Shown in pieces: positions 1 through 10,062 of a stretch of DNA of 64,000 nucleotides (position 1 is its first letter; every line of letters starts with the position of its first letter). The notes under the pieces were generated by a model. That model did not search any database. It saw only the letters and a list, made by a program, of their open reading frames with translations, and had not been told where the DNA came from. Source of the stretch: Aphrophora alni (taxonomy: Eukaryota; Arthropoda; Insecta; Hemiptera; Aphrophoridae); the NCBI GenBank assembly GCA_963513935.1, contig OY740768.1, positions 16,728,590 through 16,792,589 on the forward strand, given 5' to 3'. The position numbers were made by a program, and so were the translations under genes.

Positions 1-904
1 TACTAGTATACGAAATAGTTGAGTAATCTTATAATATTAAATTGACAACAATTTTTTTATAATGTAAGACAAAATATAATTCAACTATATAGTGTACGAA
101 ATTTTCGGAATTAAAGTTGCAAAATAAGTATGTTTTATATTTTAGTTTAGTATTTCCGGATCTAATGAAGAGATATTGATTTAACTGTTGCTAAAAGTTC
201 CCTATAAAGCTCTGCAATTTTAATGAATGATTTGGGTGTCGACTCTATTGTTAATATTATTCATACAAAATTTAAATCGCCAAAAACAATTATTTACAAA
301 CTGTTTGTCAAATCTATAAAAGTCATTATTTATTTGGAGGAATAAGAATCTGCCAAATACAAATTCAATTTAAGAAACATTTCAGAATAAAACCAGAGAA
401 AAGGGGAAAGAATGCGATAAAGTATGTAATCTACTAAGATTAAAATCAACGTTAAAATAAATAGTGAGATAACCTTTATCATCGCTCTTACAAAACTACG
501 CTATATAGGTAAACTCTCAAGAGATTAGACATTAGACAGTCTGTAGAAAGCAGAGACAGAGAGTTTTGAGAATAGTCTGTAAAAAGAAAATAGAATTTCA
601 TATGTTCATGTATTCCCACGTCACTAAGCAATATCAAACTAGACCCTTAGTGACATAAGGAATTCGAGTTAATAATCTACAATTTAAATGACAGTATATT
701 TGTACATTTTTTTCCCTTTGTGAGTTATTTATGAAATAAGTAAGACATGATGGCTCTTTCTAAAGATTTTTTTTAATATTTCGGGATAATATTTTATAAC
801 GGAAGTTAGTCTACGCTTTCGAAACTCTGTATATTAGTTTTTTATACACAAATAATGGCGAATATCGAAACGATTAGTTATTAGTTATTAGTTATTAAGC
901 TCGT

Positions 905-1031
905 GTATCACTGAGGATGGCGACTTTGTCGTTGAAACGCGTTTGATTAAGTAAACGTAATTTTTGTGAGAGTTGTGTTCGATTTTTTCGATCTAATATT
1001 ATCATAAGTGAAGCTCAATATTTATTTATTA
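905..1031 (+). repeat. Dispersed repeat, copy A (hairpin-GAAACG type)
   Basis: This segment aligns well with 17659-17787. Both have a GATGGCGAC block, a short hairpin, then GTTGAAACG, a TAAACGTA block about 20 nt later, TTGTGTTC further on, and finally GCTCAATATTTATTTA. In this copy the hairpin arms GGCGAC and GTCGTT pair around a TTT loop and are preceded by CTGAGGA and followed by GAAAC, which resembles hammerhead core boxes (CUGANGA and GAAA). The two copies show this is a repeat family. Assignment to a Penelope-like element tail is inference. Confidence 0.65.
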
Positions 1032-1297
1032 TCCAATAATATTGAAACAAAAAGTGCAATACGACCGAAATAAATCGGAAGGGTATGCACTAATCAATAC
1101 ACTAATAATTTCACCATTCCTTTTTACACATAAAAAATTATTTGTTTATTTTATATTTTATTTTTTCGTATTGATCTAATTGTTTTAATTGACCATAAGT
1201 ATCAAGAGTGACTATCAAACATCTATTTGGTTACAAATTTGTCCAAAACAATCGATTAAACTTTTTTTCTTCTTTTAATGAATGTTTAAAAAAGCCA

Positions 1298-1331
1298 GTG
1301 TGTGTGTGGGGGTGTGTGTGTGTGTGTGTGT
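1298..1331. repeat. GT dinucleotide microsatellite, interrupted by a G run
   Basis: About 16 GT units, broken once by GGGG near 1308-1312. A simple repeat with no coding meaning. Confidence 0.95.
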
Positions 1332-2730
1332 AGCGCCCAGTGTCCTTTTTCCATTTGTTTACATCTTGGTTGTAATAAATCGAGATTTAAGATTAAAGAT
1401 GAATTTATTTGCTTCGTTAAGGTCAATGACTATATATGACTTTTGTGTTTTGTTATGTTAAACAAGTCAAAGACATTTTGTACCTTACCACATTTGAGGC
1501 TGTAGATACGTGTCTTGAACTTTGTTATGCCTATGCTGTGCTGACACTTGTAAACTTTAAGAGCTAAGGAGTGTTTGACATTATTAAAGACAAATTGTAC
1601 TTATTTGTTCCCCATAATAGGATTTTCAAAGAGACATTATGAAACATACAATCTCATTGCTTAACTTATCTATATATAACAATTAATTTGTTCTATTTCT
1701 AAGTTTAACTTTAAGAAATATTTTAAACCTTAGAACAGAAAAGTAATTCAGTATAAGTGTAGATAAATAAGGGACAGTTAACTTAAGAATGTGAGACTAA
1801 AATGATTGATATTTGACAGTGATAATATAAGTTTAAAGTTTAAAATGATATTTTAAGTTTAACAGTGATATATTCTTAAAGTTTAAAGGTGTAAGCCTTC
1901 TGAATCTTCTGAGTATAAAACGATTTTCCAAAATGTGTTGATTTCCTCCCTACATAGTCTGCATTCACCTTAGAAATCACACGAAAACATTTAATTTTTG
2001 TTTTACCCATACTTATTGAAAGCCATTTTTTTTTGCAGTGAAATAACAATGTATAATCAGTTAAAAAGTAACCACTATTCCTACAACTTAAGTTGTGCTA
2101 TAATATTTCCGAAAACTTCTATGGCAACAATATTCAAGTGTCAAAACTTACCTGCAGTAAAGTTTAATATATAAATAAAGCTGTATTGTATAATGTTTGA
2201 GTATTAGCCTCGATTTTATACGGCCTCAAATAATTTACATAATTGTTTTACTGAAGCGTGTAGAGTTTGTAGTGTGTGTTTTGATGAATTGCAAAAACGC
2301 AAACAATATGTATTAAATATAGATACAAATGTTAAAGTATGAAACTTGACTACTGAAGTTTACATTGACTTGAAATTGTGTTACTTTGAACAGATTAAAC
2401 TTATTGAAACACATCATTAGACTGTTTAATCATTGTTATGGATGAGCCTTAAGCGTTACTGAATTAACTATATTCGTTACCGGGGTGATTTATCATTAGA
2501 TGTAACTCAACTAGTACATATGCAGTTAATGTAGTCTAGAGTTCACCTGCTCCAAACTTTTGAATTCAAACTGAAAACAAATTACTTTGATTCTAGTTGT
2601 AGTGTATTTGGAATTTTCGTATTCACTCGTTTCTTATTTGATGCTCTCTTAATAAGTGAACGACTGTGGTGTCTTGACTAAGGTGAGCGCGCATCGCATA
2701 TCTATGCCGTGATTTAGGTACGGTGATCCC

Positions 2731-2746
2731 CGAGTAGGCCTACTCG
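2731..2746. repeat. Perfect 16-bp palindrome
   Basis: CGAGTAGGCCTACTCG reads identically on both strands. It sits in a locally GC-richer patch (about 2680-2755) that stands out from its AT-rich surroundings. It could be a dimeric protein-binding site or the centre of a decayed foldback repeat. Nothing else identifies it. Confidence 0.7.
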
Positions 2747-4792
2747 TGGAATTACCACAAATCTAAAGAATCTTTTCTCTTATTAACGTTTTATGAAAGA
2801 AAAATTATTAGTTCAACATCCATATAAACATATTAATTTAACAATTTTATGAATAAAACGATTAAAATAACGTATGTTTTGCGTCATTCCTGTCATTTTA
2901 TAAAGACAAAACAAATGTAAACAACATTATATGCAAAAATAAATGTTTTACTGGCATTATCGTTTAAACAAGTCCATTATAAATAATTACCGGTAGCCTA
3001 CGTCTAAAACTAAAATAAATTTTAATAAATCAAAATAGTTTATAAAACAACTAAAACGTTAAATTTTCGAAAGGAGAACAAAAAATATAGAACTCACTGG
3101 AATATAGTAACGTAATAAAAACATAATTCGTCTGTCATATGAATTGATAAAAATATAACTGTTCAATATTTAAACGTGAAGGAGAAATGACGATTTTCCT
3201 TCACCAATGAAAGTAAACAGTATATCGTCAAGGTAGGGGGGGGGGAATGATCGTCGGAAAATTCAATACTAAAAGAACGGGGTTTCATATTTTGTGTAAG
3301 TCTAGGACGTGGACGACATTATTTACAGGTTAATCTTGGTGTTGTATAACGTAAATATCAGAGGGAAAACGACCAAACGAAATTAACATCTGAAACAAAA
3401 CTTCATTTTAAACATATTAGCATAAAAATATCCATTTTTAGAACTTTTATTTACTGAATTACCGAAATACAAATACCATACGGATTATTCTATTTTTTAA
3501 TTAATTTTAAAAAAAATTATTATTTATCAGAATAAAAGAAGCTGTACTAAAAACGAAACCTGAACAAAAATTTCGGTTCGGAAGTTGTTAGTTAAATGTC
3601 GAAATTGTCCATGAACTTCTTTGAATAAATATTCTTCTTTGAACTTCTTTGACATAAACGAGTACTCAGCATATCATACTCATATTTATATATCGTATTA
3701 CTAACATATTGTACTAGATTTAAATCGACTTTTAATTATGGTTGTCAAGGTTCATTTGAGTTTTTGTACTATTATTCTGGAGCAGCAATATTATTACTAA
3801 TATTGCACGCGGTTTTAGGTCGTTAATTTTCTCTTTTCCCTAAATTTTGAACTAAATCTATAACAACGATTTTGGTAAAATACAAACATTAAGTCCATAC
3901 CTTCCATATGGAAGGTTTTTTTTTTGTTTTCACCGATAACTAATAAACTTCCTTTTATGGAGAGACGACGACCAATACGATTGCGTGAATTTCGATTTTG
4001 AAAAATCCTAATGGTCCCAAAATTTGATTTATCAAAATTGAAAAAAAGTCCATAGATGAGGCAAATAATGCCAACATTCCAAACTTTCAACTCCTTTGAA
4101 CAAAAGAGAATTGCAAAGACTACAGACTGCATACAAACAACATACAGACATCTTTAAATAAACCTCTTTTTCGACTGAAGAAAACTTAAAAAGGATATAT
4201 TCGTAAATAGTTCAAAACCGACCTCTCGATTCGTTATTAAACCTACTCTATTCAACGTTTATGTAAGAAAGAAAAAAGTCAATTTAATTTGGAGCTAATT
4301 ATTAATAACGTGTCCTTTGATAAAAACATTTAATCTATAAAAATATTTTAGAAACCTTTTTACACCCATCTAAAAAAAATTTAATAACAATTAGAATTCA
4401 TTAATGTTCCCTCTATACTCCAAGTGTTTTTCAAGAAGTTAAAAAACGCTACGGTAGGCGGCTATAAAGTTCATAAAATCTTAAAATATCATTATTTCTT
4501 TATATTCCAAAATAATCATTGGCCACAACGTTTGTATATGTTGTTTACCAATTGATAATTTATAGACATTATTTTATGCCGATGACGGTTAAATTTTTAT
4601 TTTGTGAAGAAAAATAATCAAACGTTTCTATTTTTAATTCCTGTAAGCAAAAAATAAGCTTCATTTGTAACAATGTTAAGCAAAATTTAATAAAAACCGT
4701 TGAAACTGTTAAAAATAAATACCAATTTCAATTTTTAATTTTTATGTTACGATTGCTATCACTTATTGTCCATATATGATTTAGACACTCAT

Positions 4793-4802
4793 ATTTTACT
4801 TT
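4793..4802. repeat. Left target-site duplication of the Jockey element
   Basis: ATTTTACTTT here is repeated exactly at 9743-9752, directly after the poly(A). A 10-bp direct repeat flanking a poly(A)-tailed element is the expected trace of target-primed reverse transcription. The first A of the right copy cannot be told apart from the tail, so the length is 9-10 bp. Confidence 0.9.
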
Positions 4803-5114
4803 TCCCCCAGGGGCTCACGTAGTGAGTACGGGACTTGGCAATCCCGGGGTACCTGAGCTAGAGGAGCATACCTCTATAATAAACCTTGGTTCAGCTTGCC
4901 TCGGCTGATAGTACCTTGCAAGGGGGTCCCTAGCCAGGGTTACGGTGAAGACCTCAACGGCGTTCCTCGGCGGAGAGGATGTGCTTCGGTACGGCGAAGA
5001 CGGCGGAAGAGGCAACCCAACCCTACGGTGTGAAGGCGTAATTGTCGATCCGTGCCAAAGGGGTGAATGGCGCATGGGGGATGCGTTGTTAACGAATCAT
5101 AAATCAAAATAACG
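4803..5114 (+). promoter_or_regulatory. 5' UTR and probable internal promoter of the Jockey-like element
   Basis: About 310 nt of GC- and CpG-rich sequence lie between the insertion edge and the ORF1 start. Jockey-type elements are transcribed by RNA polymerase II from a promoter inside their first bases; that this copy does so is inferred from position. Two small hairpins are visible at the start: CTCAC/GTGAG (4814-4826) and CGGGA/TCCCG (4829-4846). The first ~45 nt are related to 20327-20370. Several upstream ATGs precede ORF1, so scanning ribosomes would have to pass them. Confidence 0.6.
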
Positions 5115-6815
5115 ATGGATAAAACAAAAGGAATTAATACCCCAGGTGGCAGACCAGATATTCTGGAAAATCCACCCTCTAACACGGAGGTCGGTCCTAT
5201 GGATTCTGGGGAGGACCAACTATCGTTACAAAATAACCCTTTCAAGAGAAGATCCGCACTGACAAGAACACCACCAGGAGTGGCGGATGTTGGAAGGTCA
5301 TTGGATGAAGGAAACAATGTAGTTGTTGTGAAGGATGGAGAAAAGGAGATTGGAGATGAAAAAGCTGATCTGCAGGATAAGTTGACAGAAATGGAAAGCA
5401 TGTTGACACATCTCCAAACACAAGTATTGAAGCTAACCCAAGAGAATGTAGAGTTGAAAGCAGCTCTTGGTGAAATGAAGCAAAATGTCGAAACAAAAAC
5501 ATGTGACCCAGAGAACAAGGACAGGGCTTTAACATATGAAACTGATGAAGAAGAACTCGAAAGAGAAACAGACTGGATTGTAACATCAAATAAAAGAAAT
5601 GCCAAAAAAAGGAAAGCAGAATATTCACCAGAAGCAAATACAGAGATCCAACTTGCAGTAAAACAGCCAATAAGCCAGAGGAAGGACGTCGCCAAAACAC
5701 ATAAAGCAATTTATGAAATTCCGGGAAAGAAAAAGGAAGCACCTCCTCCACCAATTAATTTAGTAGGAATGCCCGGTTACGCAGAAGTGAAAGCTCTGTT
5801 GTCCTCTGTCTCAAGTAGTAAATACAAACTTGTGGCATTAAATAATAATGTATGGAGGCTACTGATGTCAGATTCGGACTCTTATAGAGCCATGGTAAAT
5901 AAACTGTCTCAAGAGAAAGTTCAATGGTACACATATGAAGATAAAAACTGTCGACCCGTGAAGGTAATGGCTAGGGGATTACATCCGACCTGCGAAAAAG
6001 AAGATATATTAGCAGATCTACGAGAAAAAGGATTCAAAATTAGTGATGCCGTAAACATACTGAAAAAAGATAGAAATCTGCCAGGAGACCCAAATAAAAC
6101 AGTATGTCGAATAGGACTTCCCTTGTTTATGCTCACGTTCGACCAAGGTGAAAAGATAGAAAATATTTATAATATTAAAGGAATTTTGAATATGAAAGTA
6201 AAGATTGAGCCTCTTAGAAAAACCTCAGATTTGATCCCGCAATGCAAAAGGTGTCAGGGGTTTAACCATACACAGAAGTATTGCGCTCGCGATCCTAGGT
6301 GTGTTAAATGTACTGGGAAACATTGGACCCTAAATTGCACAGTGGACAGAAGTGTCCCCCCAACTTGTGTAAATTGTAAGGAGCAGCACCCAGCTAACTA
6401 CCGAGGGTGTGAAGTAGCTAAGGAACTCCAGAAGATGAGAAATCTAAGAAAGAAAACCGATAATAAAGGGACTGCATTCCAACGTCGACAAGTAATGGAG
6501 GGTACAAGAGTGGCACATCAGATACCGTCACAGGTTTCTGTAACACTTGAAAACAATAAAACAAGAAGCAAAACTTATGTTGGAGCAGTAAAAAATCTGC
6601 AAACCAAGCACATAGAAAACAAGGGTGATCAGATGATGCAGGAGGTGCTGAGTAAACTAGACTCCCTACACAAGAGTATGGAAGAGCAGAAGGAATCAAA
6701 CAAAAAAATATATGATAAGTTCACTAAGCAGGAGGACATAAATAAGCAAATGAGTCGAAGACTTGCAGCTATCGAGTCCAATATGGAAAACATAACTAGA
6801 GCGGTAAAAACATGA
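5115..6815 (+). CDS. ORF1 protein, Gag-like nucleic-acid-binding protein (Jockey type)
   Basis: 566 residues. It would bind element RNA and form the ribonucleoprotein needed for transposition. A predicted coiled coil rich in heptad Leu/Met/Val spans about residues 83-125. A PRE_C2HC-like region (about 282-355, beginning VKVMARGLHP) is followed by three zinc knuckles at about 377-432: C-X2-C-X4-H-X4-C, C-X2-C-X3-H-X4-C and C-X2-C-X3-H-X6-C. The C-terminus (about 505-566) is again charged and probably coiled. The order coil, PRE_C2HC, triple knuckle is what Jockey-clade ORF1 proteins show. The start at 5115 is the first ATG in this frame and opens straight into the Lys-rich N-terminus. The stop overlaps the ORF2 start by ATGA, which suggests coupled reinitiation. 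The frame is intact with no stops, so this copy is young. The family call is firm; the function in this host is inferred. Confidence 0.93.
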   Translation: MDKTKGINTPGGRPDILENPPSNTEVGPMDSGEDQLSLQNNPFKRRSALTRTPPGVADVGRSLDEGNNVVVVKDGEKEIGDEKADLQDKLTEMESMLTHLQTQVLKLTQENVELKAALGEMKQNVETKTCDPENKDRALTYETDEEELERETDWIVTSNKRNAKKRKAEYSPEANTEIQLAVKQPISQRKDVAKTHKAIYEIPGKKKEAPPPPINLVGMPGYAEVKALLSSVSSSKYKLVALNNNVWRLLMSDSDSYRAMVNKLSQEKVQWYTYEDKNCRPVKVMARGLHPTCEKEDILADLREKGFKISDAVNILKKDRNLPGDPNKTVCRIGLPLFMLTFDQGEKIENIYNIKGILNMKVKIEPLRKTSDLIPQCKRCQGFNHTQKYCARDPRCVKCTGKHWTLNCTVDRSVPPTCVNCKEQHPANYRGCEVAKELQKMRNLRKKTDNKGTAFQRRQVMEGTRVAHQIPSQVSVTLENNKTRSKTYVGAVKNLQTKHIENKGDQMMQEVLSKLDSLHKSMEEQKESNKKIYDKFTKQEDINKQMSRRLAAIESNMENITRAVKT

Positions 6816-9151
6816 CTGACGCCTTAAGGGTTGCATCATGGAATGCAAATGGACTTGTAAACCACCTGAGGGAGCTAGAAGTCTTCTTGAATATTGAAAA
6901 TGTTGATATATGTCTCATTTCTGAGAGTCACCTATCTAAAGGCTTTAGTATAAATATGCGTGGGTATAGCTGCTATCATGCTGCTCATCCATCGAATACA
7001 GCTAGGGGTGGTTCGGCTTTATTCGTGAAAAACAATATTGAACATTTTGTTGATTCAAAAATAGAAAAGGAGTCCATGCAAGTAATAACTATCTGTGCGC
7101 AAATTTTGAAGAAAGGGACCTTCAGAATATCAGCAGTGTACTGCCCACCCAGACAGAACATAAAGAAAGATGAATACGTCGATCTATTCGCATCCTTAGG
7201 GGGGCGTTTTGTTATTGGCGGTGACTATAATGCTAAGAATACGTTCTGGGGTTCAAGGTTAACTAATACCAAAGGTAGAGAATTATACAGAGCAGGAAGG
7301 AAAATGCGTTGTGACTTTCACTCAGGTGGCACTCCAACATACTGGCCGGCGGATAGTAATAAACTACCAGATGTCATTGATTTCTATGTGACCAAAGGAA
7401 TATCCAGAAATTACATACTTGTAGAAAACAAGCAGGATCTCTCTTCTGATCATTCTCCTGTGGTTATGACAATAAGTGAAGGACTTGTAAGAAAGGAGCC
7501 TTCTCCTAGATTAGAAAATAATAAAACAAATTGGATATTATTTCGTTGGATACTTGAAGAATACATGGATCTTAACACACCAATAAAAGATTCATACCAA
7601 TTGGAAGAGGAAGTAGATATGTTAAATACCAACATACAGAGAGCAGTATGGGAGAGCACTTCCCACAAAAAGAGCAAAGGTGTGGTTGGTGTAACCTATT
7701 CACCTCAAATAAAAGAACTTATCCTGGAAAAACGAAGAGCCAGGAAAGCATGGCAGAGAATGCGCACACCCGAAAACAAAAATAAACTGAATTCATTATG
7801 CAATAAGCTAAAAAAGCTGATAAGTCAGGTTAAAAATGAGGAGGTAGGGAAATATTTAGCTAGTCTGACTTCCCTGAAGGACACGGACTATTCATTGTGG
7901 AAAGCAACAAAAAACCTAAAAAGGCCAAAAAATCTGGAACCACCCATAAAGAAGGAAGATGGACTCTGGGCAAAAAGCGCCCGAGAGAAAGTAGATCTCT
8001 TCGCAAGGTACCTAGAAGAAACTTTTAAGCCTGGACCAAAGCAAAGTGATCTAGAAGACATCACATCAGTACCGAGAGTGGACCACAAGGAAATAAAAAA
8101 GGTGTCATTAAAAGAGTTAAAACAGGAAATTAAGAAAAATCTCAATGCTAAAAAGTCACCTGGATTTGACCTTATTACGGGAAGAATATTAAAGGAGTTA
8201 CCAGATAAGGCTCTCAGGAAGATATTGTTTATATTCAATGGTGCTTTCAGATTAAAACATGTACCTACCCAGTGGAAGGTAGCAGAAGTAATAATGCTAC
8301 CCAAACCAGATAAACCACCAAATGATGTGAGATCTTACCGACCAATCTCTCTGTTACCTGTGATTTCAAAACTCTTTGAAAAGATATTTTTGAAAAGACT
8401 TTTACCAGTATTAGAGGAAAGAAATCTAGTTCCTAACCACCAGTTTGGATTTAGGAGAAAACACACTACCATTGAACAGGTACATAGAGTGACCAGTATA
8501 ATAGAGAAGACTCTAGAAAATAAGGAGGTATGCTCAACAGTTTTCTTGGACGTAGCTCAAGCTTTCGATAGAGTTTGGCACGAGGGCCTTGTCTATAAGC
8601 TGCACAGAGATCTCCCAAGTGAGTTTTTCCTGTTAATGAAGTCGTACATTTCTGACAGATACTTTCGTGTTAAATACAATAATGTATATTCTTCACTGAA
8701 GCCAATCGAAGCGGGAGTGCCTCAGGGTAGTGTTCTTGGGCCAATACTGTATGTTTTGTACATGAGGGATATGCCAGAGCCAACTGAAGCTACAGTGGCG
8801 ACGTTTGCGGATGACACTGCAATCATGGCGACTGGTGAGGATGCAGTGAAGTCAACTGTGAAACTTCAAAGAATAATTGATAAAATTGGCGTCTGGACCC
8901 AGAGGTGGAGAATAAAACTCAATGAAACCAAATCAGTTCATGTGAATTTCACAAATAGGAAGGTGGAAACTGTGAGAGTAAACATAAATGGACAACCTGT
9001 ACCCTACTCAAATACTGCAAAATATCTAGGTATAACTTTGGATGCTAAGCTCAAGTGGAAAGAGCATGTTAAAAAGAAAAAAAGAGGAGTTGAACATAAA
9101 GTACAGAAAAATGTATTGGCTGCTTGGGAGAACATCTCAACTGTCAATTGA
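6812..9151 (+). CDS. ORF2 polyprotein, APE endonuclease plus reverse transcriptase (frame broken near 3' end)
   Basis: 779 residues before an out-of-frame tail. Residues 1-220 are an APE-type endonuclease that nicks the target DNA: WNANGL (10-15), catalytic Glu in SESHL (E38), RGGSALFVK (65-73), YCPP (110-113), GGDYN (136-140), PDVIDF (186-191) and SSDH (211-214). Residues about 440-745 are the reverse transcriptase: KSPGFD (448-453), SYRPISLLPVISKLFEK, QFGFRRKHTT, FLD with the first catalytic Asp (D580), GVPQGSVLGPILYVLY (635-650), and the FADD box (665-668, both Asp present). YLGITLDAKLKWKEHV (738-753) marks the start of the thumb. All catalytic residues I can place are intact. At 9077-9083 an A7 run shifts the frame; the family-like C-terminus continues in the next frame to 9485, giving about 890 codons overall, normal for Jockey. 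This ORF starts within the ORF1 stop (ATGA). Confidence 0.93.
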   Translation: MTDALRVASWNANGLVNHLRELEVFLNIENVDICLISESHLSKGFSINMRGYSCYHAAHPSNTARGGSALFVKNNIEHFVDSKIEKESMQVITICAQILKKGTFRISAVYCPPRQNIKKDEYVDLFASLGGRFVIGGDYNAKNTFWGSRLTNTKGRELYRAGRKMRCDFHSGGTPTYWPADSNKLPDVIDFYVTKGISRNYILVENKQDLSSDHSPVVMTISEGLVRKEPSPRLENNKTNWILFRWILEEYMDLNTPIKDSYQLEEEVDMLNTNIQRAVWESTSHKKSKGVVGVTYSPQIKELILEKRRARKAWQRMRTPENKNKLNSLCNKLKKLISQVKNEEVGKYLASLTSLKDTDYSLWKATKNLKRPKNLEPPIKKEDGLWAKSAREKVDLFARYLEETFKPGPKQSDLEDITSVPRVDHKEIKKVSLKELKQEIKKNLNAKKSPGFDLITGRILKELPDKALRKILFIFNGAFRLKHVPTQWKVAEVIMLPKPDKPPNDVRSYRPISLLPVISKLFEKIFLKRLLPVLEERNLVPNHQFGFRRKHTTIEQVHRVTSIIEKTLENKEVCSTVFLDVAQAFDRVWHEGLVYKLHRDLPSEFFLLMKSYISDRYFRVKYNNVYSSLKPIEAGVPQGSVLGPILYVLYMRDMPEPTEATVATFADDTAIMATGEDAVKSTVKLQRIIDKIGVWTQRWRIKLNETKSVHVNFTNRKVETVRVNINGQPVPYSNTAKYLGITLDAKLKWKEHVKKKKRGVEHKVQKNVLAAWENISTVN

Positions 9152-9485
9152 AAATAAGTTATTATTGTACAAACAGGTACTTAGACCTGTGTGGACGTAT
9201 GGCATACAGCTCTGGGGCTGTACGAAACAAACAAATGTAAAAACCATACAAACCTTTCAAAATAAAGTACTGAGGGGTATAGTTGATGCCCCTTGGTATA
9301 TTAGAAATGATTTTCTCCACAGGGACTTGAAGGTGGAGTTTGTCAATGAGATGGTGACCAGGCTTGCTCACAGTCATGCAAAACGAATTCAAAGCCACGA
9401 AAATCCGGCAATTATTAGCATGTTGGTGGAAACACCAACCATGTTGAGGAGACTTAAGAGAACAAAGCCGCATGACCTGATATAG
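9042..9485 (+). pseudogene. Displaced C-terminal part of Jockey ORF2
   Basis: This is the continuation of ORF2 in the frame one base later. From about 9084 it reads KYRKMYWLLGR, then LLLYKQVLRPVWTYGIQLWG, then DAPWYIRNDFLHRDLKVEFV, the segment that follows the RT thumb in Jockey-clade ORF2 proteins. The frame ends at TAG (9483-9485). The upstream ATG at 9042 lies inside the main ORF2 frame and is not a biological start; the true junction is the A7 run at 9077-9083. The shift is compatible with one extra A, either a real mutation, a base-calling or assembly error in the homopolymer, or (less likely) a programmed shift. The C-terminal region usually carries a nucleic-acid-binding function in non-LTR elements, so losing it would probably stop this copy from moving. 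Confidence 0.88.
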
Positions 9486-9713
9486 AAATGTGGCTGATGG
9501 CGAGGTCGATGTGAGAATTAATAGAGTATCACTCTGGGATTAGCCGCTGGGCTTTACCCCTACACACGTTGACGATTCAAGAGAGGGAAGTTGATAGATG
9601 GGCGATAGCAAGCTCAGTTTCAGCCTTTAGGGAGGTGTTTTTAGTGGGTCGACCCCCACACTACTAGTACTTACGGGAGTGCTAGTGCCTGTTGCAGGTT
9701 TTCACCTACCCTC

Positions 9714-9715
<2 letters not shown>
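9486..9715 (+). other. 3' UTR of the Jockey-like element
   Basis: 230 nt between the ORF2 stop and the poly(A). It contains a self-complementary GGGTCGACCC (9652-9661 region) that can fold with flanking bases as GTGGG/CCCAC, and a repeated AGTGCTAGTG/CTACTAGTAC-like block just before the tail. In this family the 3' end RNA is what the reverse transcriptase recognises, so these structures are candidate recognition signals. No AATAAA is evident immediately upstream of the tail, which is common for elements whose poly(A) is templated. Confidence 0.7.

Positions 9716-9743
<28 letters not shown>
9716..9743 (+). repeat. Poly(A) tail of the Jockey-like element
   Basis: 28 uninterrupted A residues end the element. 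An unbroken tail is unstable over time, which supports a recent insertion. Confidence 0.93.
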
Positions 9744-9750
<7 letters not shown>

Positions 9751-9752
9751 TT
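9743..9752. repeat. Right target-site duplication of the Jockey element
   Basis: Exact copy of 4793-4802 (ATTTTACTTT), directly abutting the poly(A). Confidence 0.9.
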
Positions 9753-10025
9753 ATTGGAACATTTATTTCGTCCTCCAAATAAAATAACAACTATAACTTA
9801 ATAAATAAAGTTGTCATCAAATGAAACATATATTTCAGTAGTAAAATATTCGCTTTTGACAAGTAACCGGCTTTTGTGAAACAGTCAAAGTGAAAAACTA
9901 ACATGTAAACAGCTTGTCACTTGCTTCGTGAAAGAGAAACAGTCACATACATAAGATGTCCGTAAATATTAAATAAATCTAATTATGTTTAAATATAACT
10001 ACAGAGAGAACCAGACGATGATGTT

Positions 10026-10062
10026 AATATCCCGTTTATGGATTCAGTAGAATTTTATTTAA
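10026..10062. repeat. Direct repeat, left copy (37 bp)
   Basis: Matches 10672-10708 with two mismatches; the shared core is CCGTTTATGGATTCAG followed by an AGAATTTTATTTAA block. The two copies bracket about 610 bp that includes a minus-strand hairpin-GAAACG motif. They could be a long target duplication around an old insertion or a partial terminal repeat. Confidence 0.85.

Larger units (their letters stand above)
1..4792. other. AT-rich non-coding flank left of the Jockey element
   Basis: No gene is supported here. Open frames are short and carry no recognisable family words; the longest, on the minus strand at 3815-4132 (105 codons), has no visible domain. The block holds a dispersed repeat copy near 905-1031, a GT microsatellite at 1298-1331, a 16-bp palindrome at 2731-2746, a run of ten G at 3236-3245, and otherwise simple AT-rich sequence. 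It could be intergenic DNA or part of a large intron; the sequence does not decide. Confidence 0.6.
4803..9742 (+). mobile_element. Near full-length Jockey-like non-LTR retrotransposon
   Basis: The element runs from a GC-rich 5' UTR (4803-5114) through ORF1 (5115-6815), ORF2 (6812 to 9485, with one frameshift) and a 3' UTR (9486-9715) to a 28-nt poly(A) at 9716-9743. Exact 10-bp target-site duplications flank it. Base composition and codon use are clearly less AT-rich than the surroundings, consistent with recent arrival. Jockey-clade hallmarks are an ORF1 with three CCHC knuckles behind a PRE_C2HC-like region, an APE endonuclease joined to RT in ORF2, no visible RNase H region after the RT, and a C-terminal DAPWYIRN...HRDL segment. 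The element appears complete at its 5' end because its first bases resemble an independent fragment at 20327. Clade assignment is from motif recognition only. Confidence 0.93.

Noticed and set aside
3815..4132. 105-codon minus-strand frame
   Set aside because: No recognisable domain, no start context or splice signals; length is possible by chance in 64 kb.
4815..5754. Long open frames on the minus strand opposite the 5' UTR and ORF1 of the Jockey-like element
   Set aside because: They mirror the codon structure of ORF1, have no family features, and overlap a clearly coding strand.
5921..8304. Further minus-strand open frames inside ORF1 and ORF2
   Set aside because: Shadows of the sense coding sequence; compositions are Ser/Phe/Leu-rich as expected for antisense of Lys/Glu-rich proteins.
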